7,308 nucleotides of DNA from NCBI GenBank assembly GCA_027483425.1, contig JAIXUR010000088.1, positions 1-7,308 on the forward strand, given 5' to 3'. The DNA comes from Cyanobacteriota bacterium (GTDB taxonomy: Bacteria > Cyanobacteriota > Cyanobacteriia > Phormidesmidales > Phormidesmidaceae). Numbering within the stretch: position 1 is the first letter of the stretch; the number at the start of each line of letters is the position of its first letter. The notes beneath the pieces were generated by a model. That model did no database searches and was not told the DNA's origin. It was given only the letters and a program-made list of their open reading frames with translations. Shown here in pieces: positions 1 to 5,461 of this stretch. The translations under genes and the position numbers were made by a program.

Positions 1-530
1 TAGTGCTGGGCTAGGGCGGCCACGGCATCGGCCCAAGCTCCATCAGGCAGCGTCGTAAGGCACGCTAGGGGCTGATCCGCTGCGTCAGCCACCGCCCAGG
101 CCACCGGTGGCTCGGGTAGCTGAGCGATCGCCTGCACCCACCCCGCTACGCGATCGCCGCTGAGCTGATAAAGCGTTTGAAGCTGCCCCAGATCCTGGCG
201 GGCCGCCTGCACCAGCGCTGGGGGTAAGGCGGTCAACCCATGGCGCTGGGCCTGGACGGTGAAGGGGTTTTCGGCGTAGGCAATTTGCCGCAGCAGGTGG
301 TGTCCCCAGCTTTCCCCCTGGGTGGCCAAGGCTTGAAACCAGGTGCCATAGGCCCTGAGACTGGGGCCGACATCGCCGCTGGTCAAGGCCGTTAACAACG
401 CCAAAAAAGCCTCCCCTACAGGGGTGTGAAAGACACCCCCGTAGAGCAACAGCCCATCGATGCGTTGGCGATAGCGCTGGAGGTCACCCTGGGCGGCGGC
501 GAGATCGGGCCTGGTATCGGTATCGTTCAA
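1..530 (-). CDS. Partial protein, N-terminal 176 residues; probable cyanobacterial DUF815-type ATPase
   Basis: The frame is open from a TTG at 530-528 to the left edge (176 codons), so the C-terminus is missing. The start is chosen because an in-frame TGA lies 12 bases upstream of the TTG and no ATG is available; the TTG overlaps the stop of the DUF1825 gene (TTGA), implying translational coupling. Visible features are a hydrophobic helix at about residues 27-46 (LLLYGGVF, then GEAFLALL), a YGTWFQALA segment at 61-69, SWGHHLL at 74-80, and ENPF at 87-90 followed by LPPALVQAARQDL at 102-114. This pattern recalls the N-terminal helical part of cyanobacterial DUF815 proteins, which carry an AAA-type ATPase core further on. 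No Walker motif is visible here because that part would lie outside the window. That the frame is a real gene is fairly sure (continuous, GC-rich codon use, two HIP1 sites in it); the DUF815 name rests on memory of the family and is tentative. Confidence 0.6.
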   Translation of the reverse strand, partial: MNDTDTRPDLAAAQGDLQRYRQRIDGLLLYGGVFHTPVGEAFLALLTALTSGDVGPSLRAYGTWFQALATQGESWGHHLLRQIAYAENPFTVQAQRHGLTALPPALVQAARQDLGQLQTLYQLSGDRVAGWVQAIAQLPEPPVAWAVADAADQPLACLTTLPDGAWADAVAALAQH

Positions 531-844
531 GTTTCGATGTCAGCCTTCATGCGCTCTAGGGTTTGCTGCATCTGCTGAAACATCAGATCGGGGGTCATGC
601 CAAACTGGCCCAGCTGGGTTTTGAGCTGCTCTACGGTCATTTTGGCCATAAAGTCTTCGGATAGCTCAAAGCGTTTCATGAAGATGTGGTAGCGCTCCAT
701 CATGGCTTCCATTTGGGCGATGTACATCTTCTTGCCCTCACGGTCGAACTTGCCGTAGTTGCCCCCCAGCTGTACCAGCGATTGATAGTCCTGGAACAGC
801 TGCATGGCTTCTTGTTGGACGATTTCTGAGTCGAAGAATCCCAT
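527..844 (-). CDS. DUF1825 family protein, cyanobacterial conserved hypothetical
   Basis: A 105-residue protein whose sequence matches the highly conserved DUF1825 family of cyanobacteria, for which I know no established function. It starts MGFFDSEIVQQEAM, has YGKFDREGKK at 30-39, then MERYHIFMKRFELSEDF at about 49-65 and KTQLGQFGMTP at 75-85, and is almost wholly predicted helix with no signal peptide or membrane segment, so it should be cytosolic. The start at 844 is taken because family members begin with MGFFDSE; an upstream GTG at 895 would add 17 residues that look unlike the family. No clear Shine-Dalgarno sequence precedes the ATG. The next gene begins inside its stop codon, so the two are very likely cotranscribed. 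A TATAAA box on the minus strand at 925-920 is a plausible promoter. Confidence 0.93.
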   Translation of the reverse strand: MGFFDSEIVQQEAMQLFQDYQSLVQLGGNYGKFDREGKKMYIAQMEAMMERYHIFMKRFELSEDFMAKMTVEQLKTQLGQFGMTPDLMFQQMQQTLERMKADIET

Positions 845-876
845 AATTCTGTGCTGAGCCCTAATGTGAGCAAGGT

Positions 877-902
877 CGCCACACCCCGGCGCCACACCCC
901 GG
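877..902. repeat. Two perfect tandem copies of a 13-bp unit
   Basis: The unit CGCCACACCCCGG occurs at 877-889 and again at 890-902 with no gap and no mismatch (CCGGGGTGTGGCG read on the minus strand). It lies between the candidate -10 box and the DUF1825 start codon, so it would be in the 5' leader of that transcript. It could be a chance slippage duplication or a doubled protein-binding or RNA site; the sequence does not decide. Confidence 0.85.
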
Positions 903-919
903 TGGGCAACCCGAAGTCA

Positions 920-925
920 TTTATA
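920..925 (-). promoter_or_regulatory. Candidate -10 box for the DUF1825 gene
   Basis: On the minus strand this reads TATAAA, five of six matches to the bacterial -10 consensus, about 75 bases upstream of the DUF1825 start. No good -35 hexamer sits 16-18 bases upstream, so the call rests on the -10 and its position alone. A start of transcription near 912 would give a leader of about 68 bases that contains the tandem repeat at 877-902. Confidence 0.35.
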
Positions 926-999
926 CCTAGAAGCGTAAGGTTTGAGTTAACCCCCAGCCAAGGGTAGATAACCCTACTTAGATTGTTCCAGCTTAATGA

Positions 1000-1070
1000 C
1001 TCATCCAGGGTTTGGACATGACAGGCCTCCTGGGCTGAGTTCATCGTCCTTGATCAGGATCCTGGATGAG
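1000..1070. repeat. Long-range 10-bp perfect inverted repeat with an inner palindrome
   Basis: CTCATCCAGG at 1000-1009 is the exact reverse complement of CCTGGATGAG at 1061-1070, leaving 51 bases between the arms. The right arm overlaps a separate perfect 10-bp palindrome, CAGGATCCTG, at 1055-1064, so the two pairings would compete in RNA. That is compatible with a switching structure, but this is inference. Confidence 0.6.
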
Positions 1071-1105
1071 ATGGAACACTCTTGGGACAATTCTGGCAAC
1101 AATCT

Positions 1106-1141
1106 GGCCACAAAAATACCGAAGAATTTTGCTTCCTGGCC
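1106..1141. repeat. Bulged inverted repeat (stem-loop)
   Basis: GGCCA (1106-1110) followed directly by CAAAA (1111-1115) can pair with TTTTG (1127-1131) and TGGCC (1137-1141). The inner stem closes an 11-base loop and a 5-base bulge (CTTCC) separates the two stem parts on the right side. It abuts the next hairpin at 1142 without a gap. Confidence 0.45.
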
Positions 1142-1163
1142 GGGGCGCAGGGTTCTGCGCCTC
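1142..1163. repeat. GC-rich perfect hairpin
   Basis: GGCGCAG and CTGCGCC pair perfectly across a GGTT loop (core arms 1144-1150 and 1155-1161). A G-U and a G-C pair extend the stem to nine pairs if transcribed on the plus strand. No T-run follows, so it is not a typical intrinsic terminator. Confidence 0.65.
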
Positions 1164-1175
1164 TACCGGGGGTAT

Positions 1176-1190
1176 TTTCTGGGCCAGAAA
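1176..1190. repeat. 15-bp palindrome, 7-bp arms
   Basis: TTTCTGG and CCAGAAA are exact reverse complements around a single central G. The tight spacing suits a dimeric DNA-binding protein better than an RNA hairpin, so an operator is possible. It sits about 100 bases upstream of the ybaB start and just before the candidate promoter. Confidence 0.55.
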
Positions 1191-1209
1191 TCTCCTGAGT
1201 CGTTAGAAT

Positions 1210-1237
1210 TTGCCCTTGGGCGCTAGAATCGTATAGC
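1210..1237 (+). promoter_or_regulatory. Weak candidate promoter for ybaB and the genes behind it
   Basis: TTGCCC at 1210-1215 and TATAGC at 1232-1237 are separated by 16 bases; each hexamer matches its consensus at four of six positions. A start of transcription near 1244 would leave a leader of about 50 bases before the ybaB ATG at 1294. Two TAGAAT boxes at 1204-1209 and 1224-1229 are alternative -10 elements without a convincing -35. Confidence 0.3.
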
Positions 1238-1293
1238 TGATTGGCGGTCATTGTTTGATGCCACCAGCACGCTGTACGTTCGAGAGAAACTCC

Positions 1294-1638
1294 ATGTCAC
1301 AAGGTCAAGGATTTGGGTTTGGGCTAGGCAAGATGAAGGAGCTGACCGAAGCCTTCAAAAAAGCCCAGCAGATTCAAGAAGGGGCCAAGCAGCTGCAGGA
1401 AGAGCTGGAGCAGATGGAGATTGAAGGCGAGGCGGGCGGTGGCCTGGTGAAGGTGGTCATGAGTGGCAACCAGGAACCCAAGGGTGTAACCATCTCCCCC
1501 GAGGCCCTGACCGAAGGTGCCGAGGTGCTCTCTGACCTAGTGGCCACTGCCATGAAAGATGCCTACGAGAAGTCAACCGCCACCATGCGCGATCGCATGG
1601 AACTCCTCACCGGCGGCCTCAACCTGCCTGGCTTGTAA
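1294..1638 (+). CDS. ybaB: YbaB/EbfC family nucleoid-associated protein
   Basis: This 114-residue protein belongs to the YbaB/EbfC family of small dimeric DNA-binding proteins associated with the nucleoid. It has a glycine-rich start (GQGFGFGLGKMKEL), a long helix at about 13-43 rich in K, Q and E (AFKKAQQIQEGAKQLQEELEQ), the family strand-turn region EGEAGGGLVKVVMSGNQEPKG at about 44-64, ISPEAL at 67-72, and a C-terminal helix (DLVATAMKDAYEKS) ending in a hydrophobic GGLNLPGL tail. I chose ATG 1294 because homologues begin close to the GLGKMKEL segment and GAGAG sits 7 bases upstream at 1282-1286; an in-frame ATG at 1255 would add 13 residues of unlikely sequence. It is the first gene of a plus-strand array, with the phosphatase starting 18 bases after its stop. 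A role in global DNA packaging or regulation is known for the family; specific targets here are unknown. Confidence 0.95.
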   Translation: MSQGQGFGFGLGKMKELTEAFKKAQQIQEGAKQLQEELEQMEIEGEAGGGLVKVVMSGNQEPKGVTISPEALTEGAEVLSDLVATAMKDAYEKSTATMRDRMELLTGGLNLPGL

Positions 1639-1656
1639 GGCTCCGGTTCCATCACC

Positions 1657-2145
1657 ATGACCACTCGCCTGTTGTTCGTGTGCCTGGGCAATATTTGCCG
1701 ATCGCCTTCGGCAGAGAATATTATGAATCATCTGATTCAGCAGCGGCAGTTGGGCGAACGGTTCCTGTGCGACTCAGCCGGTACCGCCAGCTACCACACG
1801 GGTAGTTCTCCCGATCGCCGCATGGCCCAGGCGGCCCAGGCCCAGGGCATTGACTTGGTGGGTCGGGCCCGCCAGGTTACGGCCCATGACTTGGCTCAGT
1901 TTGACTACGTTCTGGCCATGGATCGCCAGAATTATCGCGACCTGCTGGCCCTGGATCCGGTTGGTCAGTACAGCGATCGGGTGCGGTTGATGTGCGACTT
2001 CTGCCGCCGCCACCCCGATCAGGAGGTGCCCGACCCCTACTACGGCGGCCCCGAAGGGTTTCAATACGTGATTGATCTCCTGCTAGATGCCTGTGAAGGG
2101 TTGCTCGACTACGTTCTAGACCATCCTGTGGCCCCGTCCCGCTAA
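1657..2145 (+). CDS. Low-molecular-weight protein tyrosine phosphatase
   Basis: This 162-residue cytosolic enzyme removes phosphate from protein tyrosine residues. The signature loop C-x5-R-S lies at the N-terminus (CLGNICRS, residues 9-16), giving nucleophile Cys9 and phosphate-binding Arg15. The general acid is Asp126 in the VPDPYYGG motif (124-131), with the usual paired tyrosines next to it. SAGT at 40-43 and the VLAMDRQN segment at 85-92 are also typical. The length is normal for the family. ATG 1657 fits the usual short lead-in to the P-loop. Synechocystis 6803 has a characterised enzyme of this family (Slr0328). The gene lies 18 bases after ybaB and 18 bases before the hydrolase, so cotranscription is likely. 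Its stop TAA is followed at once by TAG. In other bacteria such phosphatases often pair with tyrosine kinases of polysaccharide export, but no kinase or export gene is present here. Confidence 0.96.
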   Translation: MTTRLLFVCLGNICRSPSAENIMNHLIQQRQLGERFLCDSAGTASYHTGSSPDRRMAQAAQAQGIDLVGRARQVTAHDLAQFDYVLAMDRQNYRDLLALDPVGQYSDRVRLMCDFCRRHPDQEVPDPYYGGPEGFQYVIDLLLDACEGLLDYVLDHPVAPSR

Positions 2146-2163
2146 TAGCCAGTTTTATTCCCT

Positions 2164-3876
2164 GTGACCGTAAACCGTTTTTCCCCCACAGCACCCCTGC
2201 GGTTGACCCTCTGGCGATGGCGGTGGGGGTTAAGCTGGCTGTGGGGCTTACTCGGGATGCTGCTGTTGGCCAGCCCAGGGCAGGCGGCCGACCGGCTGCT
2301 GGTGTCCTTTGGCCTGTTGGAGCGCTCCATTCCCATTACTGACCTGGAGCGGTTTGCGGACACGGGCGAGTTAACGCCCCAGCTGCGGATCTATAGCCAA
2401 CAGCTACAGCTCTCTGAGGAGCAGCTCCAGCAAATCCGGCAGGTGCTGGCCTCCCGGGCTAATCTGAGCCCGGTGGCGGTCGCTCAGTTTCTCTATACCG
2501 AGCAGGGAGTACTGCTGCTAGAGCAGATTGGCCGGGTGGTGCAAACCCCCGTGCGCCAGGCCAATGTCCAGGCCCTGCGGGGGGCGCTCATTTTAGCGGC
2601 CGCTGATCCTGACGCGGGCTTGAGCCTGCTGAATGTGCTGGAGATATACCCCGCCGAGGCCATGCGGATTGATCTCGGTGGGGGACTCACCATCGCCCAG
2701 GAGGTGAACCGGGCCATTTTACAGTCGGAGGCCGCCTTTGAGCAGGTGCGGGCCCTGGCCGCCCAAGCCGCCGAGGCTAACCCGGTCGAGTTTGGGGCCC
2801 TGCTGCAACTGGTGCAAGACGAGCGTCAGTATGGGGTGGAGCGCATTAGCGTGGTGGTGCCTGGGGTGCCCAACCTGGTTCAACTCTATCTACCCCAGGC
2901 TCAGCCTGGACGGCGTGGGGTACCGGCCCAGGGATTTCCGCTGGTGGTGATTTCCCACGGGTTGGGGGGCACCAGTGACAGCTATACCTACCTGGCTGAG
3001 TATTTGGCCACAGGCGGCATTGCCGTAGCCACCATTGAGCATGCCGGCAGCAATGACCAACAGCTCTATGCCCTCCTGGCCGGGCGATCGGATGCGGTGA
3101 TTCAAGACGAAGAGTTTCTGCGCCGCCCTCGGGAGGTGTCGCTTACCCTAAATACGCTGAGCTACCTGAACAGCAGCGATTCGCCTCTGAAGGGGCAGCT
3201 CAACCTAGACCAAATCGGGGTGGTGGGTCAGTCCTTCGGCGGCTACACCGCCCTGGCCTTGGCCGGGGCCACCTTTGACCTCGAGGGGTTAGCGGCCAAC
3301 TGCCCTCCCAGCACCATCTCCTTTAACCCATCGCTGCTGTTGCAGTGCCAGGGGGCGCGCTTGGGCGACCCGGGCACAGATCTGGGCGATCCTCGGGTGA
3401 AGTCTATTTTTATCATGAACCCCATTGGTAGTGTCCTGTTTGGGGAAACCGGCTATGGTCGGATCGCGGTGCCTGTGATGATCGTGGGGGGGACGGCCGA
3501 CACCATAGCACCGGCCTTTCCAGAGCAAATTATGCCCTTTGGCTGGCTCACCACCCCGGAGCAGTACCTGCTCCTGATTGACCAGGGCACCCACTTCTCC
3601 ACCATTGGCGATGTGGCCCTCAGCGACCAGCCCTTGCCCATCCCGCCCCAAATTATCGGACCTCGACCGGAGCTGGTGTGGACCTATATGCAGGTCCTGG
3701 GGTTGGCCTATTTTAAGGTCACCCTGGCCGGCGATCAGCGGTTTCAGCCGGCTCTCCAGGCGGCCTTTGCCGCTGGCCTAGGGAATGAGGTTTATCCCCT
3801 CAGTCTGATCACCACCTTGACGCCCGAGAGCCCAGCCAGTGAGCCACCGGTTCCCCTCGCTCCCCCGTCGCCCTAG
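2164..3876 (+). CDS. Exported alpha/beta hydrolase with N-terminal DUF1400 domain
   Basis: A 570-residue predicted serine hydrolase of unknown substrate. The N-terminus looks like a signal peptide: basic/aromatic LRLTLWRWRW, a hydrophobic core at about 21-37, and a likely cut after GQA (residue 41). Residues about 43-185 match the DUF1400 region found in cyanobacterial hydrolases. The hydrolase domain (about 225-520) shows an HGLGG oxyanion segment at 265-269, the nucleophile elbow GQSFGG with Ser357, probable acid Asp446 in GGTAD, and His477 in DQGTHFS. The layout resembles platelet-activating-factor acetylhydrolase or dienelactone-hydrolase-like enzymes. Cysteines at 380 and 395 could form a disulfide after export. 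The tail (about 553-570) is Pro/Ser-rich. The start is GTG 2164, the first start codon after an in-frame TAG at 2146-2148; TTG 2203 is an alternative that keeps the signal peptide. No Shine-Dalgarno site is evident. It likely shares a transcript with the phosphatase upstream. Family call is firm, substrate is not. Confidence 0.9.
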   Translation: MTVNRFSPTAPLRLTLWRWRWGLSWLWGLLGMLLLASPGQAADRLLVSFGLLERSIPITDLERFADTGELTPQLRIYSQQLQLSEEQLQQIRQVLASRANLSPVAVAQFLYTEQGVLLLEQIGRVVQTPVRQANVQALRGALILAAADPDAGLSLLNVLEIYPAEAMRIDLGGGLTIAQEVNRAILQSEAAFEQVRALAAQAAEANPVEFGALLQLVQDERQYGVERISVVVPGVPNLVQLYLPQAQPGRRGVPAQGFPLVVISHGLGGTSDSYTYLAEYLATGGIAVATIEHAGSNDQQLYALLAGRSDAVIQDEEFLRRPREVSLTLNTLSYLNSSDSPLKGQLNLDQIGVVGQSFGGYTALALAGATFDLEGLAANCPPSTISFNPSLLLQCQGARLGDPGTDLGDPRVKSIFIMNPIGSVLFGETGYGRIAVPVMIVGGTADTIAPAFPEQIMPFGWLTTPEQYLLLIDQGTHFSTIGDVALSDQPLPIPPQIIGPRPELVWTYMQVLGLAYFKVTLAGDQRFQPALQAAFAAGLGNEVYPLSLITTLTPESPASEPPVPLAPPSP

Positions 3877-3908
3877 GATAAAACCCCACTCTGGCCTGGT
3901 ATGCTCTC

Positions 3909-3917
3909 AGAGGTGAT
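3909..3917 (+). promoter_or_regulatory. Shine-Dalgarno-like AGAGGTGAT, mis-spaced for rimB
   Basis: AGAGGTGAT closely matches the anti-Shine-Dalgarno complement. It directly precedes ATG 3918-3920, which opens a 35-codon frame ending at TGA 4023-4025 that overlaps rimB in a different frame. Measured to the rimB ATG at 3931, the GAGG core is about 17 bases away, longer than usual. It may still load ribosomes for rimB, or it may drive a short overlapping leader frame. Confidence 0.4.
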
Positions 3918-3930
3918 ATGAGTTCTGGCG

Positions 3931-4398
3931 ATGGCTTCTGGTGCTGCATCGGCTGCAAAGATTGGCTGGCGAGAATGGGTAGCCCTGCCAGCGTTAGGGG
4001 TGGAGGCCGTCAAGGCCAAGATTGACACGGGGGCTCGGTCTTCGACGCTCCATGCCTTTGAGGTCACGCGGTTTGAGCACCATGGCCAGGCCATGGTCCG
4101 GTTTCAGGCCCACCCGCTCCAGCGCAACGATGATTATCGGGTGATCGCCGAGGCCGCCCTCCTCGAAGAGCGCCTCGTCCGTAACTCCGGTGGACAGACT
4201 GAGCTGCGTCCGGTGATTGAAACCTTGGTGCAGGTCGGCGATGCCGTGTGGGCCATTGAACTCACCCTCACCAATCGCGATGAGATGGGCTTTCGCATGC
4301 TGCTGGGACGCCAGGCGGTGCGCCGCCGCTACCTGGTTGATCCTGGGCGATCGTACTTGCAGCCCCTTCCCGAACAGCCCCGTTTGGCCCATGATTAG
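3931..4398 (+). CDS. rimB: RimB-like retropepsin-fold protease (DUF785, RimK-associated)
   Basis: This 155-residue protein belongs to the family annotated as ATP-dependent zinc protease or RimB (DUF785), which has a retropepsin-like aspartic protease fold. Residues 11-19 (IGWREWVAL) are the typical opening strand. The catalytic motif is KIDTGARSS at 30-38, with Asp32 as the presumed catalytic aspartate, and the second family motif MLLGRQAV at 123-130 corresponds to the hydrophobic-hydrophobic-Gly flap-side element of retropepsins. It is not secreted. Genes of this family commonly sit beside or are fused to rimK, as here, where rimK starts 40 bases downstream. In Pseudomonas RimB acts with RimK on ribosomal protein S6. 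ATG 3931 is preferred because it gives the conserved IGWRE opening; an in-frame TGA at 3919-3921 excludes longer forms. Its own ribosome-binding site is poor: the good AGAGGTGA at 3909-3916 is spaced for another ATG at 3918, in a different frame. Confidence 0.88.
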   Translation: MASGAASAAKIGWREWVALPALGVEAVKAKIDTGARSSTLHAFEVTRFEHHGQAMVRFQAHPLQRNDDYRVIAEAALLEERLVRNSGGQTELRPVIETLVQVGDAVWAIELTLTNRDEMGFRMLLGRQAVRRRYLVDPGRSYLQPLPEQPRLAHD

Positions 4399-4433
4399 CC
4401 CTAAGCACTCTCTCCCCCACGATTACCCCTAAG
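4393..4433. repeat. Imperfect direct repeat spanning the rimB/rimK junction
   Basis: GATTAGCCCTAAG at 4393-4405 and GATTACCCCTAAG at 4421-4433 match at 12 of 13 positions, 28 bases apart start to start. The first copy contains the rimB stop codon (TAG 4396-4398) and the second contributes the AAGG that precedes the rimK ATG by four bases. It may be a small duplication. Confidence 0.6.
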
Positions 4434-4438
4434 GCGCC

Positions 4439-5344
4439 ATGAAAATTGCGATTTTATCCAGGGATGCTACTCTCTACTCGACTCGGCGGCTCAAGCAGGC
4501 AGGGGAGGAGCGTGGCCATGAAATGCGGGTGATTGACCACCTACGCTGCTACATGAACATTACCTCCCACCAGCCCAAGGTGATGTACCAGAGCCAGCCG
4601 CTGGTGGACATTGACGCGGTGATTCCGCGCATTGGGGCGTCAAATACGTTCTACGGGACGGCGGTGGTGCGCCAGTTTGAGATTATGGGGGTGTTTCCGG
4701 CCAATACCTCCATGGCGATTTCGCGATCGCGGGACAAGCTGCGATCGCTCCAGATCATGGCCCGCCGGGGCATTGGTCTGCCGGTGACGGGGTTTGCCCA
4801 CTCCACCAAAGACATCGACGGCCTGGTGGATATCGTCGGCGGTGCCCCCCTGGTGATTAAACTGCTGGAGGGCACCCAGGGCATTGGGGTGGTGCTCGCC
4901 GAGACCCAGCAGGCGGCTAAGTCCGTGATCGAAGCCTTTCGCGGGCTGGATGCCAACATTCTGGTGCAGGAGTTTATTAAAGAAGCGGGTGGTATGGATA
5001 TTCGCTGCTTTGTGGTGGGGGACAAGGTGGTCGCCGCCATGAAGCGCCAGGGTGCCCCCGGCGAGTTTCGCTCTAACCTGCACCGGGGTGGATCAGCCAG
5101 CCGCGTCCGCCTCACCCCCGAAGAGCGCAGCACCGCCATTCGCGCCGCCAAGGCTATGGGCTTGCGGGTGGCCGGGGTTGACCTGCTGCGATCAAACCAC
5201 GGCCCGGTGGTTATGGAGGTCAACTCGTCGCCGGGGCTAGAGGGGATTGAAAAGGCCACCGATATAGACGTAGCGGGCAAGATTATCGACTTTGTGGCCA
5301 AGCACGCTGCACCGAATAAAGATCGCGATCGGATTAAATATTAG
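4439..5344 (+). CDS. rimK: RimK, ATP-grasp alpha-L-glutamate ligase (ribosomal protein S6 modification)
   Basis: RimK ligates L-glutamate residues to protein C-termini using ATP; in E. coli the substrate is ribosomal protein S6, and the enzyme can also make free poly-alpha-glutamate. This 301-residue protein has the usual full length (E. coli RimK is 300). The N-terminal pre-ATP-grasp domain starts MKIAILSRD and includes VIPRIGAS at 61-68. The ATP-grasp core follows: DKLRSLQIMARRGIGLP (99-115, Lys100), PLVIKLLEGTQGIGV (137-151, Lys141), VQEFIKEAGGMDIR (176-189), a probable metal ligand Asp248 in GVDLL, and the metal-binding VMEVNSSPGLEGIE (258-271, Glu260 and Asn262), then DIDVAGKIIDF. ATG 4439 is the family start, with AAGG at 4431-4434 just four bases before it. 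Adjacent rimB supports a RimB/RimK unit. The C-terminal 10 residues are charged and not conserved as far as I can tell. Target proteins in cyanobacteria are unknown to me. Confidence 0.96.
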   Translation: MKIAILSRDATLYSTRRLKQAGEERGHEMRVIDHLRCYMNITSHQPKVMYQSQPLVDIDAVIPRIGASNTFYGTAVVRQFEIMGVFPANTSMAISRSRDKLRSLQIMARRGIGLPVTGFAHSTKDIDGLVDIVGGAPLVIKLLEGTQGIGVVLAETQQAAKSVIEAFRGLDANILVQEFIKEAGGMDIRCFVVGDKVVAAMKRQGAPGEFRSNLHRGGSASRVRLTPEERSTAIRAAKAMGLRVAGVDLLRSNHGPVVMEVNSSPGLEGIEKATDIDVAGKIIDFVAKHAAPNKDRDRIKY

Positions 5345-5380
5345 GGCCTTGCCAGGATATTAACCCTGGCAAGGCCCTAA
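5341..5380. terminator. Perfect 16-bp stem hairpin at the end of rimK, probable terminator
   Basis: TTAGGGCCTTGCCAGG at 5341-5356 is the exact reverse complement of 5365-5380 around an 8-base loop (ATATTAAC). The rimK stop TAG (5342-5344) lies inside the left arm. There is no T-run downstream on the plus strand (GTGTCACACC follows), so it is not a canonical intrinsic terminator; transcript-end stabilisation or attenuation before htrA are alternatives. It separates the rim genes from the protease gene and suggests separate transcripts. Confidence 0.75.
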
Positions 5381-5461
5381 GTGTCACACCTTCGCCATGG
5401 GGCCGCCACTGACCCGCCATACCCCAGGGCTATCGTTGTAGACATCATGCGAGAGCAAACT

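Larger units (their letters stand above)
845..1293. other. Divergent intergenic region between DUF1825 and ybaB, rich in inverted repeats
   Basis: These 449 bases separate two divergent transcripts. They contain the DUF1825 leader and -10 box, a small inverted repeat AGGGT/ACCCT at 961-975, a block of inverted repeats at 1000-1190 listed separately, and a weak ybaB promoter near 1210-1237. Two open frames cross it (996-1226 plus, 76 codons; 1054-1251 minus, 65 codons), but neither has a ribosome-binding site or a recognisable protein sequence, and they overlap each other. I therefore regard it as non-coding. No tRNA or known small RNA is recognised. Confidence 0.7.

Noticed and set aside
996..1226. 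76-codon plus-strand open frame in the DUF1825-ybaB intergenic region
   Set aside because: No ribosome-binding site, no recognisable protein sequence, and it lies across several inverted repeats and overlaps another frame on the opposite strand.
1054..1251. 65-codon minus-strand open frame in the same region
   Set aside because: Low-complexity, no family resemblance and no start signal; it would also need to cross the same hairpins.
1255..1293. 13-residue N-terminal extension of YbaB from ATG 1255
   Set aside because: The residues are unlike the family and the ATG at 1294 has a better-placed purine-rich site.
1271..1293. TTCGAG segment resembling a tRNA T-loop
   Set aside because: No acceptor, anticodon or D-arm pairing can be built around it.
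4651..5301. Long open frame antisense to rimK (216 codons), and similar long antisense frames under htrA and the hydrolase
   Set aside because: They are opposite-strand shadows created by GC-rich codon use; the sense genes have clear conserved motifs and the antisense products resemble nothing.
5409..5436. Possible htrA promoter CTGACC-N16-TATCGT
   Set aside because: Both hexamers match at only four positions in a GC-rich stretch; too weak to annotate.
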